Assembly: GCA_964441775.1 (NCBI GenBank)
Contig: CAYTVL010000018.1
Coordinates: 1-64,000, forward strand
From: SYOC01 sp964441775
GTDB taxonomy: Bacteria; Desulfobacterota; Binatia; Bin18
Reading direction: 5' to 3'
DNA length: 64,000 bases
Shown here: positions 26,821 to 35,686 of the stretch, piece after piece
How the letters are laid out: every line of letters starts with the position of its first letter
Numbering within the stretch: position 1 is the stretch's first letter
The notes under the pieces: generated by a model
What the model was told of the DNA's origin: nothing
The model's input: the letters and a program-made list of their open reading frames with translations, nothing else
Database searches by the model: none
Program-made: the position numbers and the translations under genes

Positions 26821-28587
26821 TCACTCGCTAGAAGCCCGGGGCCTGCCTTCACCACGCGGGTCAGACACTCCAGTCATCAAGCCGGAAGATATATCAACGT
26901 GCACGGCTTGCACATTGCCGAACGGCGTCCGCCCATCGCCGGTATCTTCCACGGGCGTCACCTTGTGGCCGAGCTGGCGCAGCGCCTCCAGCAATCCTTC
27001 GGGCTGATCGCTCTTTTTTGTCTCCACGAGCAACTCGTCAGGAAACCACTGGTGATGGATGCGCGGGGCAAACATCGCCTGCGGCAGCGTCATGTCATAA
27101 GCCAACACGTTGAGCAGCACTTGCAGGGTCGCACTGATAATGCGCGAACCGCCAGGACTACCGGTGATGAGTACGACTTTCCCATCGCGAGTGACGATCG
27201 TGGGGCTCATGCTGCTCAGCGGCGTCTTGCGAGGCGCGATCGCGTTCGCGTCGTTTTCGCCAATTAAGCCAAACGCGTTCGGACGGCTTTCTTGCGCGCT
27301 AAAATCGTCCATCTCGTCGTTGAGCATCACCCCGGTTCCCGGCACCATCACGCCGCTGCCGAAGTACAGGTTCACCGTTTGTGTGGTCGCCACCGCGTTG
27401 CCGTCCTTGTCAATGATCGAAATATGCGTGGTGCTGGTGGACTCCGTCTTTCCCGGCGCTGCCGCTGGCAACGTATCGCTCGGCGTCGCTTTGGCAAGGT
27501 CGATCTTGGCGCGCAGTTCCGTTGCATAATCAGCGGACGTGAGCAAAGGGATGGGAACGTTCGTGAAATCCGGGTCGCCTAAGTAGCGGGCGCGATCGCG
27601 AAACGCGAGGCGCATCGTTTCCGTCAGAATATGCACCGCTTTGGGTGAGTGAAAACCGAATTCGCGCAGAGGAAAGCCAGATAAGACATTCAACATTTGC
27701 AAAATCAATGCGCCGCCCGAACTCGGCGGCGGCATGGAGTGAATCTCCGCGCCCTGAAAAGCGCCAGTCAAAGGAGTACGATACAGCACCCGGTACTGAT
27801 CCAGATCCGCTTGCGTGAGGAGCCCGCCCCGGGCTTTCATTTCTTTTACGATCGCCTTGGCCACGCGGCCCTTATAGAATGCGTCCTTGCCTCGTTTCGC
27901 AATTTCCCGCAGCGTCCGCGCCAGGTCTTTCTGCACGAGCAGTTCACCCTCGTGCAACGGACGATCTTCGCGAAAATAAATGGCCCGAGTTGTCGGAGAA
28001 TCGCCCAGCAATTTCGTGCGGTAGGCGATAGCGCTAGAAAGCTGCGGATAAATCGGGAATCCATCCTCAGCCAAACGAATCGCCGGTTCCATCACCTCTT
28101 TGAGCGGCAACGTCCCGTATTTTTTCTGCACTTCAACGAGCCCTGCTACTAAACCTGGAATCGCGACGGCCAGAGGACCATTGCGACTGAGATCAGGAAC
28201 CGCTTTACCATCGCGGACGAACATATCACGAGAAGCACGTAGCGGGGCGCGTTCACGAAAATCAACCGCGACGGTTTCTCTGCTCTTGGCAAGATACAAA
28301 AGGAAAAATCCTCCGCCACCAATACCGGTCGATTGCGGACGGATTACACTGATAGCGAAAGAAGCCGCTACCGCTGCATCTACTGCGTTGCCTCCGCGAT
28401 GCAACATCTCCGTCCCGGCGGCGCTCGCCTGATCGCCAGCGGTCACCACCATGCCCTGATGGCTCGTCGCTACGAAGGGCGCGTATTTGGCGAGGTCATC
28501 GGTCTCCGCAGTGAACGCAACAACCGGAAGCGTCACACACAACAGGAATTGGTAAAACACACCACGAAAAGTCATTCGCTTCATCAT
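26821..28587 (-). CDS. ggt: Gamma-glutamyltranspeptidase
   Basis: Periplasmic enzyme that hydrolyses or transfers the gamma-glutamyl group of glutathione. A signal peptide (FYQFLLCVTLPVVAF) starts the 588-residue precursor. The self-cleaving site is the second Thr of STSTTHISIID near residue 400, giving large and small subunits. GNAVDAAVAASFA, TGIGGGGFFL, LLTQADLDQY, PPPSSGGALI, LNDEMDDFS and GSPGGSRII are the family boxes. The start at 28587 has GAGGCGCCG upstream; the frame extends to 28608 without support. It follows no operon partner. Confidence 0.95.
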   Translation of the reverse strand: MMKRMTFRGVFYQFLLCVTLPVVAFTAETDDLAKYAPFVATSHQGMVVTAGDQASAAGTEMLHRGGNAVDAAVAASFAISVIRPQSTGIGGGGFFLLYLAKSRETVAVDFRERAPLRASRDMFVRDGKAVPDLSRNGPLAVAIPGLVAGLVEVQKKYGTLPLKEVMEPAIRLAEDGFPIYPQLSSAIAYRTKLLGDSPTTRAIYFREDRPLHEGELLVQKDLARTLREIAKRGKDAFYKGRVAKAIVKEMKARGGLLTQADLDQYRVLYRTPLTGAFQGAEIHSMPPPSSGGALILQMLNVLSGFPLREFGFHSPKAVHILTETMRLAFRDRARYLGDPDFTNVPIPLLTSADYATELRAKIDLAKATPSDTLPAAAPGKTESTSTTHISIIDKDGNAVATTQTVNLYFGSGVMVPGTGVMLNDEMDDFSAQESRPNAFGLIGENDANAIAPRKTPLSSMSPTIVTRDGKVVLITGSPGGSRIISATLQVLLNVLAYDMTLPQAMFAPRIHHQWFPDELLVETKKSDQPEGLLEALRQLGHKVTPVEDTGDGRTPFGNVQAVHVDISSGLMTGVSDPRGEGRPRASSE

Positions 28588-28751
28588 TATTCGGCGCCTC
28601 ACACGCACGCCCGAGTATACGGAAGCAAACGCCGCTCAGCAACGCGCTTTCTTGCATCTTGCGCTGTCCTGCCTGTTGCATACTGCGGCGCACAGCTCAG
28701 ATTGACTTCAAAAATCGAGGTTGGTAGGGTGCCGACAAGGAGGAGCCCAGC

Positions 28752-29183
28752 ATGGCTTCTGTCAATAAAGTGATTCTCGTTGGCAATTTAGGTAAAGATC
28801 CCGAAGTCCGCTACACTCCAGGCGGACAAGCCGTGGCCAAGTTTCCTTTGGCGACGACTGACACATGGACGGATCAGGGTGGACAACGGCAAGAAAAGAC
28901 CGAGTGGCACAACGTCGTGGTATGGGGCAAGCAGGCCGAGAACTGCGGCCAATATCTGGCCAAAGGTCGTCAAGTCTATCTTGAAGGGTCTATTCGTTCC
29001 CGCAGCTATGACGACAAGGAAGGAAACAAGCGCTACATCACCGAAGTCGTTGCACAGCGCGTGCAATTTCTTGGCGGCGGTGGAGGCGGCGGACGTGGGG
29101 CGCAGTCAGAGAGCGGCGGACCGGGCGGCGGCTTTGACGATTTTGGCGGCGGTCCAATCCCTGACGATGATGTGCCGTTCTAG
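28752..29183 (+). CDS. ssb: Single-stranded DNA-binding protein
   Basis: A 143-residue SSB with an OB-fold (ASVNKVILVGNLGKDPEVRYT, EKTEWHNVVVWGKQAE, VYLEGSIRSRSYDDKEG). A short Gly-rich linker leads to the acidic tip DDDVPF, the partner-docking end of bacterial SSB. AAGGAGGAGCCCAGC precedes the ATG. It binds single strands in replication, repair and recombination. It is followed after 45 nt by the cyclase gene on the same strand, probably by chance. Confidence 0.95.
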   Translation: MASVNKVILVGNLGKDPEVRYTPGGQAVAKFPLATTDTWTDQGGQRQEKTEWHNVVVWGKQAENCGQYLAKGRQVYLEGSIRSRSYDDKEGNKRYITEVVAQRVQFLGGGGGGGRGAQSESGGPGGGFDDFGGGPIPDDDVPF

Positions 29184-29228
29184 GACGGTCATTCTAAGCG
29201 TGACCGTCAGCTCATAAGGGAGACCCCT

Positions 29229-32200
29229 ATGACCTTTGATGAGGTGCTCGCACAGGTCCAGGACCTGCTGCAACGAGAGCAGCGCGTCTCCTATCGAGGC
29301 TTGAAGCGACGCTTTGACCTTGATGACGAGTATCTCGAAGACCTCAAAGAAGAACTCATCGGCGCTAAGCGGCTGGCCGTCGATGAAGAGGGACGTTTCC
29401 TGGTCTGGGTCGGGGCTACGCCCGTTCAAAGCTCAACGTTCAACGTTCCAGGTTTCACTCCGCTTTCTCAGGACTCAGCACTCGGAACTCAGCACTCAGC
29501 CGCCGAGCGTCGCCAACTGACCGTGATGTTCTGTGACTTGGTAGATTCGACTGCGCTATCCGAACAACTCGATCCCGAAGACCTGCGCGAGGTGGTGCAG
29601 GCGTACCATGCGATGTGCGCCGGAGCGATCACCCGGTATGCAGGCTACACAGCCCAACATTTGGGCGATGGACTACTCGTTTACTTTGGCTATCCGTCAG
29701 CGCATGAAGATGAGGCGGCGCGTGCGGTGCGCACCAGTTTGGATATTCTGGCGGGCCTTCAAGCTCTCAATGCCCGGCTGAAGCCCGCGATCAAAGCGCG
29801 CTTACCGCATCCCATCCAAGTGCGGATCGGCATTCACACAGGGCTCGTCGTCATTGGAGAGATCGGCAGCAGCGAGAAACGGGAGCTGTTGGCGTTGGGC
29901 GAAACGCCGAACCTGGCTGCACGGCTGCAAGGGCTGGCGGAGCCCGACACCGTGGTCATCAGCGCCGCCACCCAGCATCTCGTGCAAGGCCTGTTTGAGC
30001 GCCAGGATTTAGGCGCCCAACTCCTCAAGGGGCTTTCAACTCCGGTGGCGGTGTATCGGGTCGTGCGGGAGAGCGCCGCGCAGAGCCGTTTTGAAGCGGC
30101 AACGCAGAGGGGCTTAACGCCCCTGGTGGGGAGAGCTGAAGAACTGGCCCTGTTGCAGCAGCGCTGGGAGCAGGCCAAGCGGGGCTCCGGACAAGTGGTG
30201 CTCTTGAGCGGTGAGCCAGGCATCGGCAAGTCCCGGCTGCTTCAGGAATTGAAAGAGCAACTTGCACAGGAGCTGGTGACGCGCATTGAGTTTCACTGCT
30301 CCCCCTACCACCAGAACAGTGCGCTGTATCCCATCATTGACCACTTGCAGCGCCTGCTCCAGTTTGCGCGAGAAGACTCTCCTGCCGTCAAGCTGGAGAA
30401 ACTTCAGCACGAACTTGCTCGCTATCGTTTTACCCAAGTGGACACCTTCCCGCTCTTTGCGGCGCTGTTATCGCTCCCACATCCGGAAAGCTATCCGCCG
30501 ATCACGGTGAGTCCACAGAAGCAAAGAGAGAAGACACACGCAGCGCTCGTGGCGTGGTTGATCGAAGAGGCGGAACAGCAACCGGTCTATACCGTCTGGG
30601 AAGATCTGCACTGGGCCGACCCCTCCACGTTGGAGGTGCTCACACTCTTGCTGGACCAAGTCCCTACGACGCGGTTGTTGGTGCTGCTGACCGGTCGTCC
30701 CGAGTTCACTTCGCCCTGGGGTTCGCGTTCGTACCTCACGCAGCTCACGCTCAATCGCTTGGGGCACAGTCAGGTTGAGGCGCTGGTCGAGAAGGTGAAA
30801 GGGGGCACGACCTTACCCTCTGAGGTAGTGCAGCAAATTGTGGCCAAAACGGACGGCGTGCCGTTATTTGTTGAGGAGCTGACGAAAACCATTGTCGAAG
30901 CCGTAGGGACGACGCATACGTCACCCCTCCAACTGGCCATTCCCGCGACGTTGCAAGACTCATTGATGGCGCGGCTTGATCGATTGGGGCCAGCCAAAGA
31001 GATTGCTCAACTGGGCGCAACTCTGGGACGAGAGTTTAGCTACGAACTGCTTGACGCAGTGGCCAACCGAGACGAAGGCAGTTTGCAGCAAGGGCTGCGG
31101 CAGCTAGTGGAGGCCGAGCTGCTCTATCAGCGCGGCCTGCCCCCGCAGGCGACATATCTCTTCAAACATGCGCTCATCCAGGACACGGCCTATCAATCGT
31201 TGTTGAAGAGCAAGCGTCAGCAACTGCATCAGCAAATTGCCCAGATGCTGGAAGCACAGTTCTCAGACACCAAAGAGACTCAGCCTGAACTCCTCGCCCA
31301 TCACTACACCGAAGCGGGTTTCATCGAGCAGGCCATTCCATATTGGCAGAAAGCCGGGGAACGCGCCACACAGCGCTCAGCCTATGTGGAAGCGATTGCT
31401 CACCTCACCAAGGGGTTGGAGATTCTAAAGACTTTGCCAGACAGCTCTAAACGCGTCCAGCAAGAGCTATTCCTGCAGACCACCCTCGGCCAGGCTCTGG
31501 CTGACATTAAGGGCTTCGCGGCTTCGGAAGTGGAAGCAGCCTACGCCCGGGCGCTGGAGTTAAGCCGACGGGTGGGGGAAACACCTCAACTCTTTCCAGT
31601 GCTACAGGGATTAAGAGCGTTTTATGTTTCACGAGCGGAGTATAGGGTGGCTCATAAACTGGGGGAACAATTCTTGAGTCTTGCCCAGAACCTGCAAGAT
31701 CCAGCTCTCCTTTTGCAGGCCCACCAGGGGCTAGGAAGCCCCCTGTGCATGAGCGGAGAGTTCGCGGCAGCCCTAGAACATTTTGACCAAGCAATCGCTT
31801 TCTACAACCCTACGCAACACCGTTCGCTGACCTTCCCCAAGGTGTATAGCCAGAATATGGGAGCCTATGCTCTCTTGGCTTTAGGCTATCCGACTCAAGC
31901 CCAGAAGAGAAACCACGAAGCGCTTACATCGGCCCGAGAGCTGTCTCGTCCCTTTGAACGGGCGTATTCCTTATTTCATACCGCCATATTTCATCTCTAT
32001 CTGCGGGAGGGACCGGCAGCTAAAGAACTGTCAGAAGAAGCTCTGACCCTTGCGACCGATCTGGGATTCTCGATGATCGCGGCTTGGGCTACGACCACTC
32101 TGGGGTGGGCGCTCACTGAGCAGGGCAAGATGGAAGAGGGAATTGACCAGATGCGCCAGGGCCTCACTGCCCTCCGATCTACGGGAGCAGAGGTGTCCCT

Positions 32201-32615
32201 GCCAATTTTGCTTGGGGAAACGGCTGAAGCGTGTGGGAAAGCGGGACGAACCGGAGAGGGGCTAGAGCTCCTGGCCGAGGCATTAGCGACAGTACACAAA
32301 ACTGGAGAGGGCTTCTTCAAAGCGGAATTGTATCGGCTCAAGGGCGAGCTAACATTTCAGTTGCAAGTCGAAAGTCACAAATCAAAAGTCGAAGAAACTG
32401 AAGAATATTTTCTCGAGGCTATCAAGGTCGCACGCCGGCAACAAGCCAAGTTTTGGGAACTCCGAGCCTCGACAAGCTTGGCTCGTCTATGGCGACAACA
32501 AGGCAAGCTCGACGCTGCCCGCACTATGCTTGCGGATGTATACAACTGGTTCATCGAAGGCTTCGATACGAAAGACTTGCAGGAAGCGAAGACACTGCTA
32601 GACGAACTCTCGTAA
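29229..32615 (+). CDS. Adenylate/guanylate cyclase with AAA ATPase and TPR repeats
   Basis: A 1128-residue signalling protein. Residues 1-65 form a helical domain shared with the gene at the left edge. A linker (66-91) is encoded by heptamer DNA repeats. The class III cyclase domain (95-280) has metal-binding D103 (FCDLVDST) and D147 (HLGDGLLVYF) and N228-x3-R232. The ATPase has Walker A GEPGIGKS at 328-335 and a Walker B-like LHWADPST. From about residue 700 the chain is TPR-like helical repeats for protein contacts. The expected output is a cyclic nucleotide; input unknown. Complete, unlike its partial paralogue at 1. Confidence 0.9.
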   Translation: MTFDEVLAQVQDLLQREQRVSYRGLKRRFDLDDEYLEDLKEELIGAKRLAVDEEGRFLVWVGATPVQSSTFNVPGFTPLSQDSALGTQHSAAERRQLTVMFCDLVDSTALSEQLDPEDLREVVQAYHAMCAGAITRYAGYTAQHLGDGLLVYFGYPSAHEDEAARAVRTSLDILAGLQALNARLKPAIKARLPHPIQVRIGIHTGLVVIGEIGSSEKRELLALGETPNLAARLQGLAEPDTVVISAATQHLVQGLFERQDLGAQLLKGLSTPVAVYRVVRESAAQSRFEAATQRGLTPLVGRAEELALLQQRWEQAKRGSGQVVLLSGEPGIGKSRLLQELKEQLAQELVTRIEFHCSPYHQNSALYPIIDHLQRLLQFAREDSPAVKLEKLQHELARYRFTQVDTFPLFAALLSLPHPESYPPITVSPQKQREKTHAALVAWLIEEAEQQPVYTVWEDLHWADPSTLEVLTLLLDQVPTTRLLVLLTGRPEFTSPWGSRSYLTQLTLNRLGHSQVEALVEKVKGGTTLPSEVVQQIVAKTDGVPLFVEELTKTIVEAVGTTHTSPLQLAIPATLQDSLMARLDRLGPAKEIAQLGATLGREFSYELLDAVANRDEGSLQQGLRQLVEAELLYQRGLPPQATYLFKHALIQDTAYQSLLKSKRQQLHQQIAQMLEAQFSDTKETQPELLAHHYTEAGFIEQAIPYWQKAGERATQRSAYVEAIAHLTKGLEILKTLPDSSKRVQQELFLQTTLGQALADIKGFAASEVEAAYARALELSRRVGETPQLFPVLQGLRAFYVSRAEYRVAHKLGEQFLSLAQNLQDPALLLQAHQGLGSPLCMSGEFAAALEHFDQAIAFYNPTQHRSLTFPKVYSQNMGAYALLALGYPTQAQKRNHEALTSARELSRPFERAYSLFHTAIFHLYLREGPAAKELSEEALTLATDLGFSMIAAWATTTLGWALTEQGKMEEGIDQMRQGLTALRSTGAEVSLPILLGETAEACGKAGRTGEGLELLAEALATVHKTGEGFFKAELYRLKGELTFQLQVESHKSKVEETEEYFLEAIKVARRQQAKFWELRASTSLARLWRQQGKLDAARTMLADVYNWFIEGFDTKDLQEAKTLLDELS
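29424..29499. repeat. Two heptamer repeat tracts in the cyclase linker
   Basis: Positions 29424-29452 contain four heptamers of the form GNTCNAN (GTTCAAA, GCTCAAC, GTTCAAC, GTTCCAG). Positions 29471-29498 are four copies of NNACTCA (GGACTCA, GCACTCG, GAACTCA, GCACTCA). They lie in the same linker as the different heptamers of the paralogue at 762-830. Confidence 0.75.
32365..32392. repeat. Heptamer repeat tract near the 3' end of the cyclase gene
   Basis: Four heptamers of the form AAGTCGA (AAGTCGA, AAGTCAC, AAATCAA, AAGTCGA) encode a polar stretch (QVESHKSKVEET) between two TPR-like helices at about residues 1046-1055. It is a third, different heptamer family within one gene. Confidence 0.7.
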
Positions 32616-32639
32616 AACTTGAGAAAGGTTTGCTCCTTT

Positions 32640-32927
32640 ATGACTCGCATCCATGTCGAATCGGTCCACAAAGACGCGATGGTTTCCCTTGTAGAAAATT
32701 CATTGGCGATACAGCAGAAGATGTTGCGGGCAGGGCTGAAGCGCACGAAAGCCCGTCTGAAAGCCTTCGAGAAGGAGTTTGGCGAGTCGAGTCAGCAGTT
32801 TTACCGCGCCTATCAGTCCGGAACGAGAGGTGACGATGAAAAAATCATGGAATGGGCTGGAGAATGGGAGACCTATCAAGAATTGACAACGGCGTTGGCG
32901 CTGCTCAAGGAGACTGAGGTTTGTTGA
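32640..32927 (+). CDS. Antitoxin-like protein (TumA type)
   Basis: A 95-residue protein with KARLKAFEKEFGESSQQFYRAY followed by DDEKIMEWAGEWETYQELTTAL, the pattern of antitoxins paired with TumE/DUF6516 toxins. ATG 32640 is preferred to the in-frame TTG at 32619; AAAGG lies 9-13 nt upstream. Its stop overlaps the toxin start, giving tight coupling. It should bind and neutralise the neighbouring toxin and may repress the pair. No clear DNA-binding motif is visible. Family assigned from pattern plus context. Confidence 0.68.
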   Translation: MTRIHVESVHKDAMVSLVENSLAIQQKMLRAGLKRTKARLKAFEKEFGESSQQFYRAYQSGTRGDDEKIMEWAGEWETYQELTTALALLKETEVC

Positions 32928-33322
32928 TCGAGGAATACTTTGTTCACCTGGAGCGGATGTTTGCTTCTTGTCCTCATGTGATACAGACAACTTTAACCAA
33001 AGAAAGGCGCGCGCCTCACATCGGTTTCATACAGGGCGCCATTCTATTTTCTCAGGGAATCGAGCTGTTTTTGATGGAGTTTGTCCGTACCCAACCCCGG
33101 TTGATCAAGAGCAAGTATCGCTATCATTGCCAAGACGCCAAGGGGCAATTGTTGTTCCGTTACGATGATGCCCCACACCATCGCGTCAGCACCTTTCCTC
33201 ACCATAAACATGTACGAACGGGCAGCGAAGGAGAAACCATTGTCGCCAGCTTGTCCCCTTCGCTTGAACGTCTTGTGAACGAAGTGGCGGATCTCGTCAA
33301 GCAAGCGAGGCGGAACTCCTGA
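32924..33322 (+). CDS. TumE-family (DUF6516) toxin
   Basis: A 132-residue protein with SKYRYHCQDAKGQLLFRYDDAPHH and STFPHHKH, the His-rich core of TumE/DUF6516 proteins, known as toxin partners of small AEKxYG/WAGE antitoxins. TTG 32924 (TTGA overlap with the antitoxin stop) or TTG 32921 is the start; TGAGG lies just upstream. The target is not visible in the sequence. Followed by a dispersed palindromic element, a common neighbourhood for mobile toxin-antitoxin pairs. Confidence 0.72.
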   Translation: MIEEYFVHLERMFASCPHVIQTTLTKERRAPHIGFIQGAILFSQGIELFLMEFVRTQPRLIKSKYRYHCQDAKGQLLFRYDDAPHHRVSTFPHHKHVRTGSEGETIVASLSPSLERLVNEVADLVKQARRNS

Positions 33323-33398
33323 AATGAAGAGGTCAAAAGATCTACAAGAGGCTAAGGACTATGGGACAAAACTCCAACACTGGGCGTAAGGGCAGGGG

Positions 33399-33485
33399 GT
33401 CATTGCGAGCGCAGCGAAGCAATCTTGGCCCAGTTATTTCGGCACTTGCGAGATTGCTTCGTCGTCTGCGACTCCTCGCAATGAC
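33399..33485. repeat. 87-bp palindromic dispersed element
   Basis: The left end GTCATTGCGAGCGCAGCG, then AAGCAATCT, is repeated in reverse at the right end, which reads on the other strand GTCATTGCGAGGAGTC, then GCAGACGACGAAGCAATCT. The two arms flank about 20 nt. This MITE/REP-like design, with GTCATTGCGAG ends and GAAGCAATC cores, is a known dispersed repeat type in environmental bacterial genomes. It lies in the non-coding gap between the toxin gene and the oxidase gene. Confidence 0.75.
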
Positions 33486-33588
33486 AGGCTCTTCGACCTT
33501 CGTTTTTAGGTTTTGTCTCACAGTCCTAAGGCGCTGCTGGACGAGTTGCCGAAAAGCAGCCGGTGAGCCCTTTCTCACCATCCGCCTT

Positions 33589-34248
33589 TCAATCGCGGTC
33601 CCGCTGATAGTGCTTCACATAGTCCGGAAGTGTGATTTCTGAGCTGAGGTAAGAGTCAGGCAGAGGAGCCTGGGGCAGCAAACGCAGCGGCAGTTCTCCA
33701 GCCCAGCACGACAACTGCAAATCCTCTTCGTCCTCAATCGGCGGCCCTGTTCGTATCTTTGCGGACACTTCTTCGAGCGGGATGCGCAGCACCGACGTGG
33801 CTTTGAGCTCTTGCTCAGTCGGCCAGCGCACGTCATTCCAGCGCTGAGGAACAACGTGCTCGACGATCGCTTTGACGGCGTCGTTCTTCTCAGTGGTGTC
33901 AGTTACCTCATGCGCCATTCCCAGCACCATCACGGAACGGTAATTCATCGAGTGATGAAACGCGGAGCGGGCGAGCACCAGACCATCGAGAATGGTGACG
34001 GTGACGCACATCGGTACGCCTTCTTTCAGCGTGCGCAGCATGCGGCTGGCGCTGGAGCCGTGAATATAGAGCTGGTCGTTCACCCGAGCATGGATGGTCG
34101 GAATAACGTACGGTTGTCCGTCGACGACGAATCCCACATGACAGTAAAGCCCTTCATCGAGGATTGCTTCCACCACAGCACGGTCATACGATCCTCGCGT
34201 TGATCTTCGATGCAGTGTGGTGCGATCCGTCGGGGTGAACTGGGACAT
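33589..34248 (-). CDS. Pyridoxamine 5'-phosphate oxidase-like FMN-binding protein
   Basis: A 219-residue split-barrel flavin protein. YCHVGFVVDGQPYVIPTIHARVNDQLYIHGSSASRML is the family core; MCVTVTILDGLVLARSAFHHSMNYRSVMVLG follows. It belongs to the family often annotated as flavin-nucleotide-binding or NimA-like proteins, possible reductases of small organic compounds. ATG 34248 has AAGGAGAAACC upstream; the frame to 34356 is not supported. It is divergent from the membrane protein at 34467. Confidence 0.85.
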   Translation of the reverse strand: MSQFTPTDRTTLHRRSTRGSYDRAVVEAILDEGLYCHVGFVVDGQPYVIPTIHARVNDQLYIHGSSASRMLRTLKEGVPMCVTVTILDGLVLARSAFHHSMNYRSVMVLGMAHEVTDTTEKNDAVKAIVEHVVPQRWNDVRWPTEQELKATSVLRIPLEEVSAKIRTGPPIEDEEDLQLSCWAGELPLRLLPQAPLPDSYLSSEITLPDYVKHYQRDRD

Positions 34249-34466
34249 TGGTTTCTCCTTCTCATTGCTGATGACGCCGCACGTCCTGCGCCGGTAGTGC
34301 CCAAAGTGTACAACCAGACAAGCGCGCCTGCTCGGTGTACCATAGAGATTTTGCAAAAGACAGCATGTTTTTTCCTGCTCTGCGATCGGTCAGAATTCGA
34401 CACAGGCTTTCACTGTAAGTGACTTCTTGCATTTCCCTGCGAGGCGGATTACATCCTGAGCGCAAG

Positions 34467-35174
34467 ATGCGAATGATGTTGAGCCATCAGGAAATCAGGA
34501 CCGGAGCGGCCTGTGCAATCTCCGGCAGTCTCTTACTTCTCATCGGAACCTATCTGCATCCGATGGGCGCCGATCCAAACCAGGCCGTTGCCGCCTTCAC
34601 CGAATACGCCGCAGACCGTTTGTGGGTGATGAGCCATTTGACGCAGCTTGCTGGAGTTGCCCTGATGGTGGTTACGCTCTTATGCGTGGCGCATCAGATA
34701 GAGAAGGAAGTTGGCGTCGTTTGGGCACGGCTCGCGGCGGGAGGGGCGCTCGTCAGCCTGACCGTGGCCACGGTACTGCAAGCCGTGGACGGAGTGGCCC
34801 TGAAAATGATGGTCGATGTATGGGCTGCGGCGGCGCCCACGCAAAAAGAAGGAGCTTTTCAAGCTGCCTTTGCGGTTCGGCAAATCGAAATTGGCTTAGC
34901 CAGTATGCTCAGTCTTTCGATGGGGCTCACCGTCACTCTGTATGGAGGACTACTCCTCGTTGGCCGAACGTATCCACAATGGCTCGGCGGGCTCGCTCTT
35001 CTGGGCGGTCTCCCCATGATAGTTGCTGGGATCATAGCGGCGTATGCGGGGTTCTCTGAACTGGAGATGATGATCAGTATGCCGGCAAGTATGCTGTTGC
35101 TGGTGTGGATGCTTCTTCTGGGGGCCTACATGTGGAGACAAGGGAAAAGGCTGCCGGAAGATCCGCTCGCCTGA
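34467..35174 (+). CDS. Multi-pass membrane protein of unknown function
   Basis: Not recognised by name. About 235 residues with six or so hydrophobic segments (AACAISGSLLLLIGTYL; LAGVALMVVTLLCVA; GALVSLTVATVLQAV; LSLSMGLTVTLYGGLLL; GGLALLGGLPMIVAGIIAAYA; ASMLLLVWMLLLGAYMW). It resembles DUF4386-like integral membrane proteins only in general architecture. Start choice is uncertain: ATGs at 34467, 34473 and 34476 lie close together and the frame reaches GTG 34419. It precedes another small membrane protein (DUF1772) by 19 nt, so they are probably cotranscribed. Confidence 0.6.
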   Translation: MRMMLSHQEIRTGAACAISGSLLLLIGTYLHPMGADPNQAVAAFTEYAADRLWVMSHLTQLAGVALMVVTLLCVAHQIEKEVGVVWARLAAGGALVSLTVATVLQAVDGVALKMMVDVWAAAAPTQKEGAFQAAFAVRQIEIGLASMLSLSMGLTVTLYGGLLLVGRTYPQWLGGLALLGGLPMIVAGIIAAYAGFSELEMMISMPASMLLLVWMLLLGAYMWRQGKRLPEDPLA

Positions 35175-35193
35175 CCAACCGGGAGGGATCAAG

Positions 35194-35634
35194 ATGCTTA
35201 CCATTGTTGAATTCATAGCCAGTCTGAGTTGCACCTTGTTTACAGGCGCCGCAGTCTACATCAATCTCGTCGAACATCCAGCGCGCATGGGCTGTGACAC
35301 CAAAACCGCCGTCACCGTGTGGGCCCCGAGTTATAAACGCGCGACCGTCATGCAAGCGTCCCTGGCAATTACTGGTTTCTTAGCCGGAGTAGGAGCTTGG
35401 GGATTTGGTGGCGGCGTTTGGTGGCTCTTCGGCGCCGTGCTGCTGGGGGCGGTTGTCCCGTTCACCTTCATTGCCGTCATGCCCACAAATCACGCCTTGC
35501 TCACGCCCGGGCGGGACCTCTCTTCCTCTGAAACCCGGGCACTGCTTGAAAAGTGGGGAAGACTGCATGCGGTGCGCAGTGGGTTGAGCCTGGTGGCGTC
35601 TGTCGTCTATCTCTCGCTGATTTTAAGAGCCTGA
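35194..35634 (+). CDS. DUF1772 family membrane protein
   Basis: A 146-residue protein of four transmembrane segments. TGAAVYINLVEHPARM near the N-terminus and FIAVMPTNHALL are the DUF1772 (anthrone-oxygenase-like) signatures. Fungal members help oxidise anthrones; bacterial ones are mostly uncharacterised. GGGAGGGATCAAG precedes the ATG. A glutathione transferase gene follows 52 nt downstream. Confidence 0.82.
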   Translation: MLTIVEFIASLSCTLFTGAAVYINLVEHPARMGCDTKTAVTVWAPSYKRATVMQASLAITGFLAGVGAWGFGGGVWWLFGAVLLGAVVPFTFIAVMPTNHALLTPGRDLSSSETRALLEKWGRLHAVRSGLSLVASVVYLSLILRA

Positions 35635-35686
35635 GTCGCTGTCGTGATCATGTTGGGACGAGTTCATAAGATTGGAGGCCTGTCAC

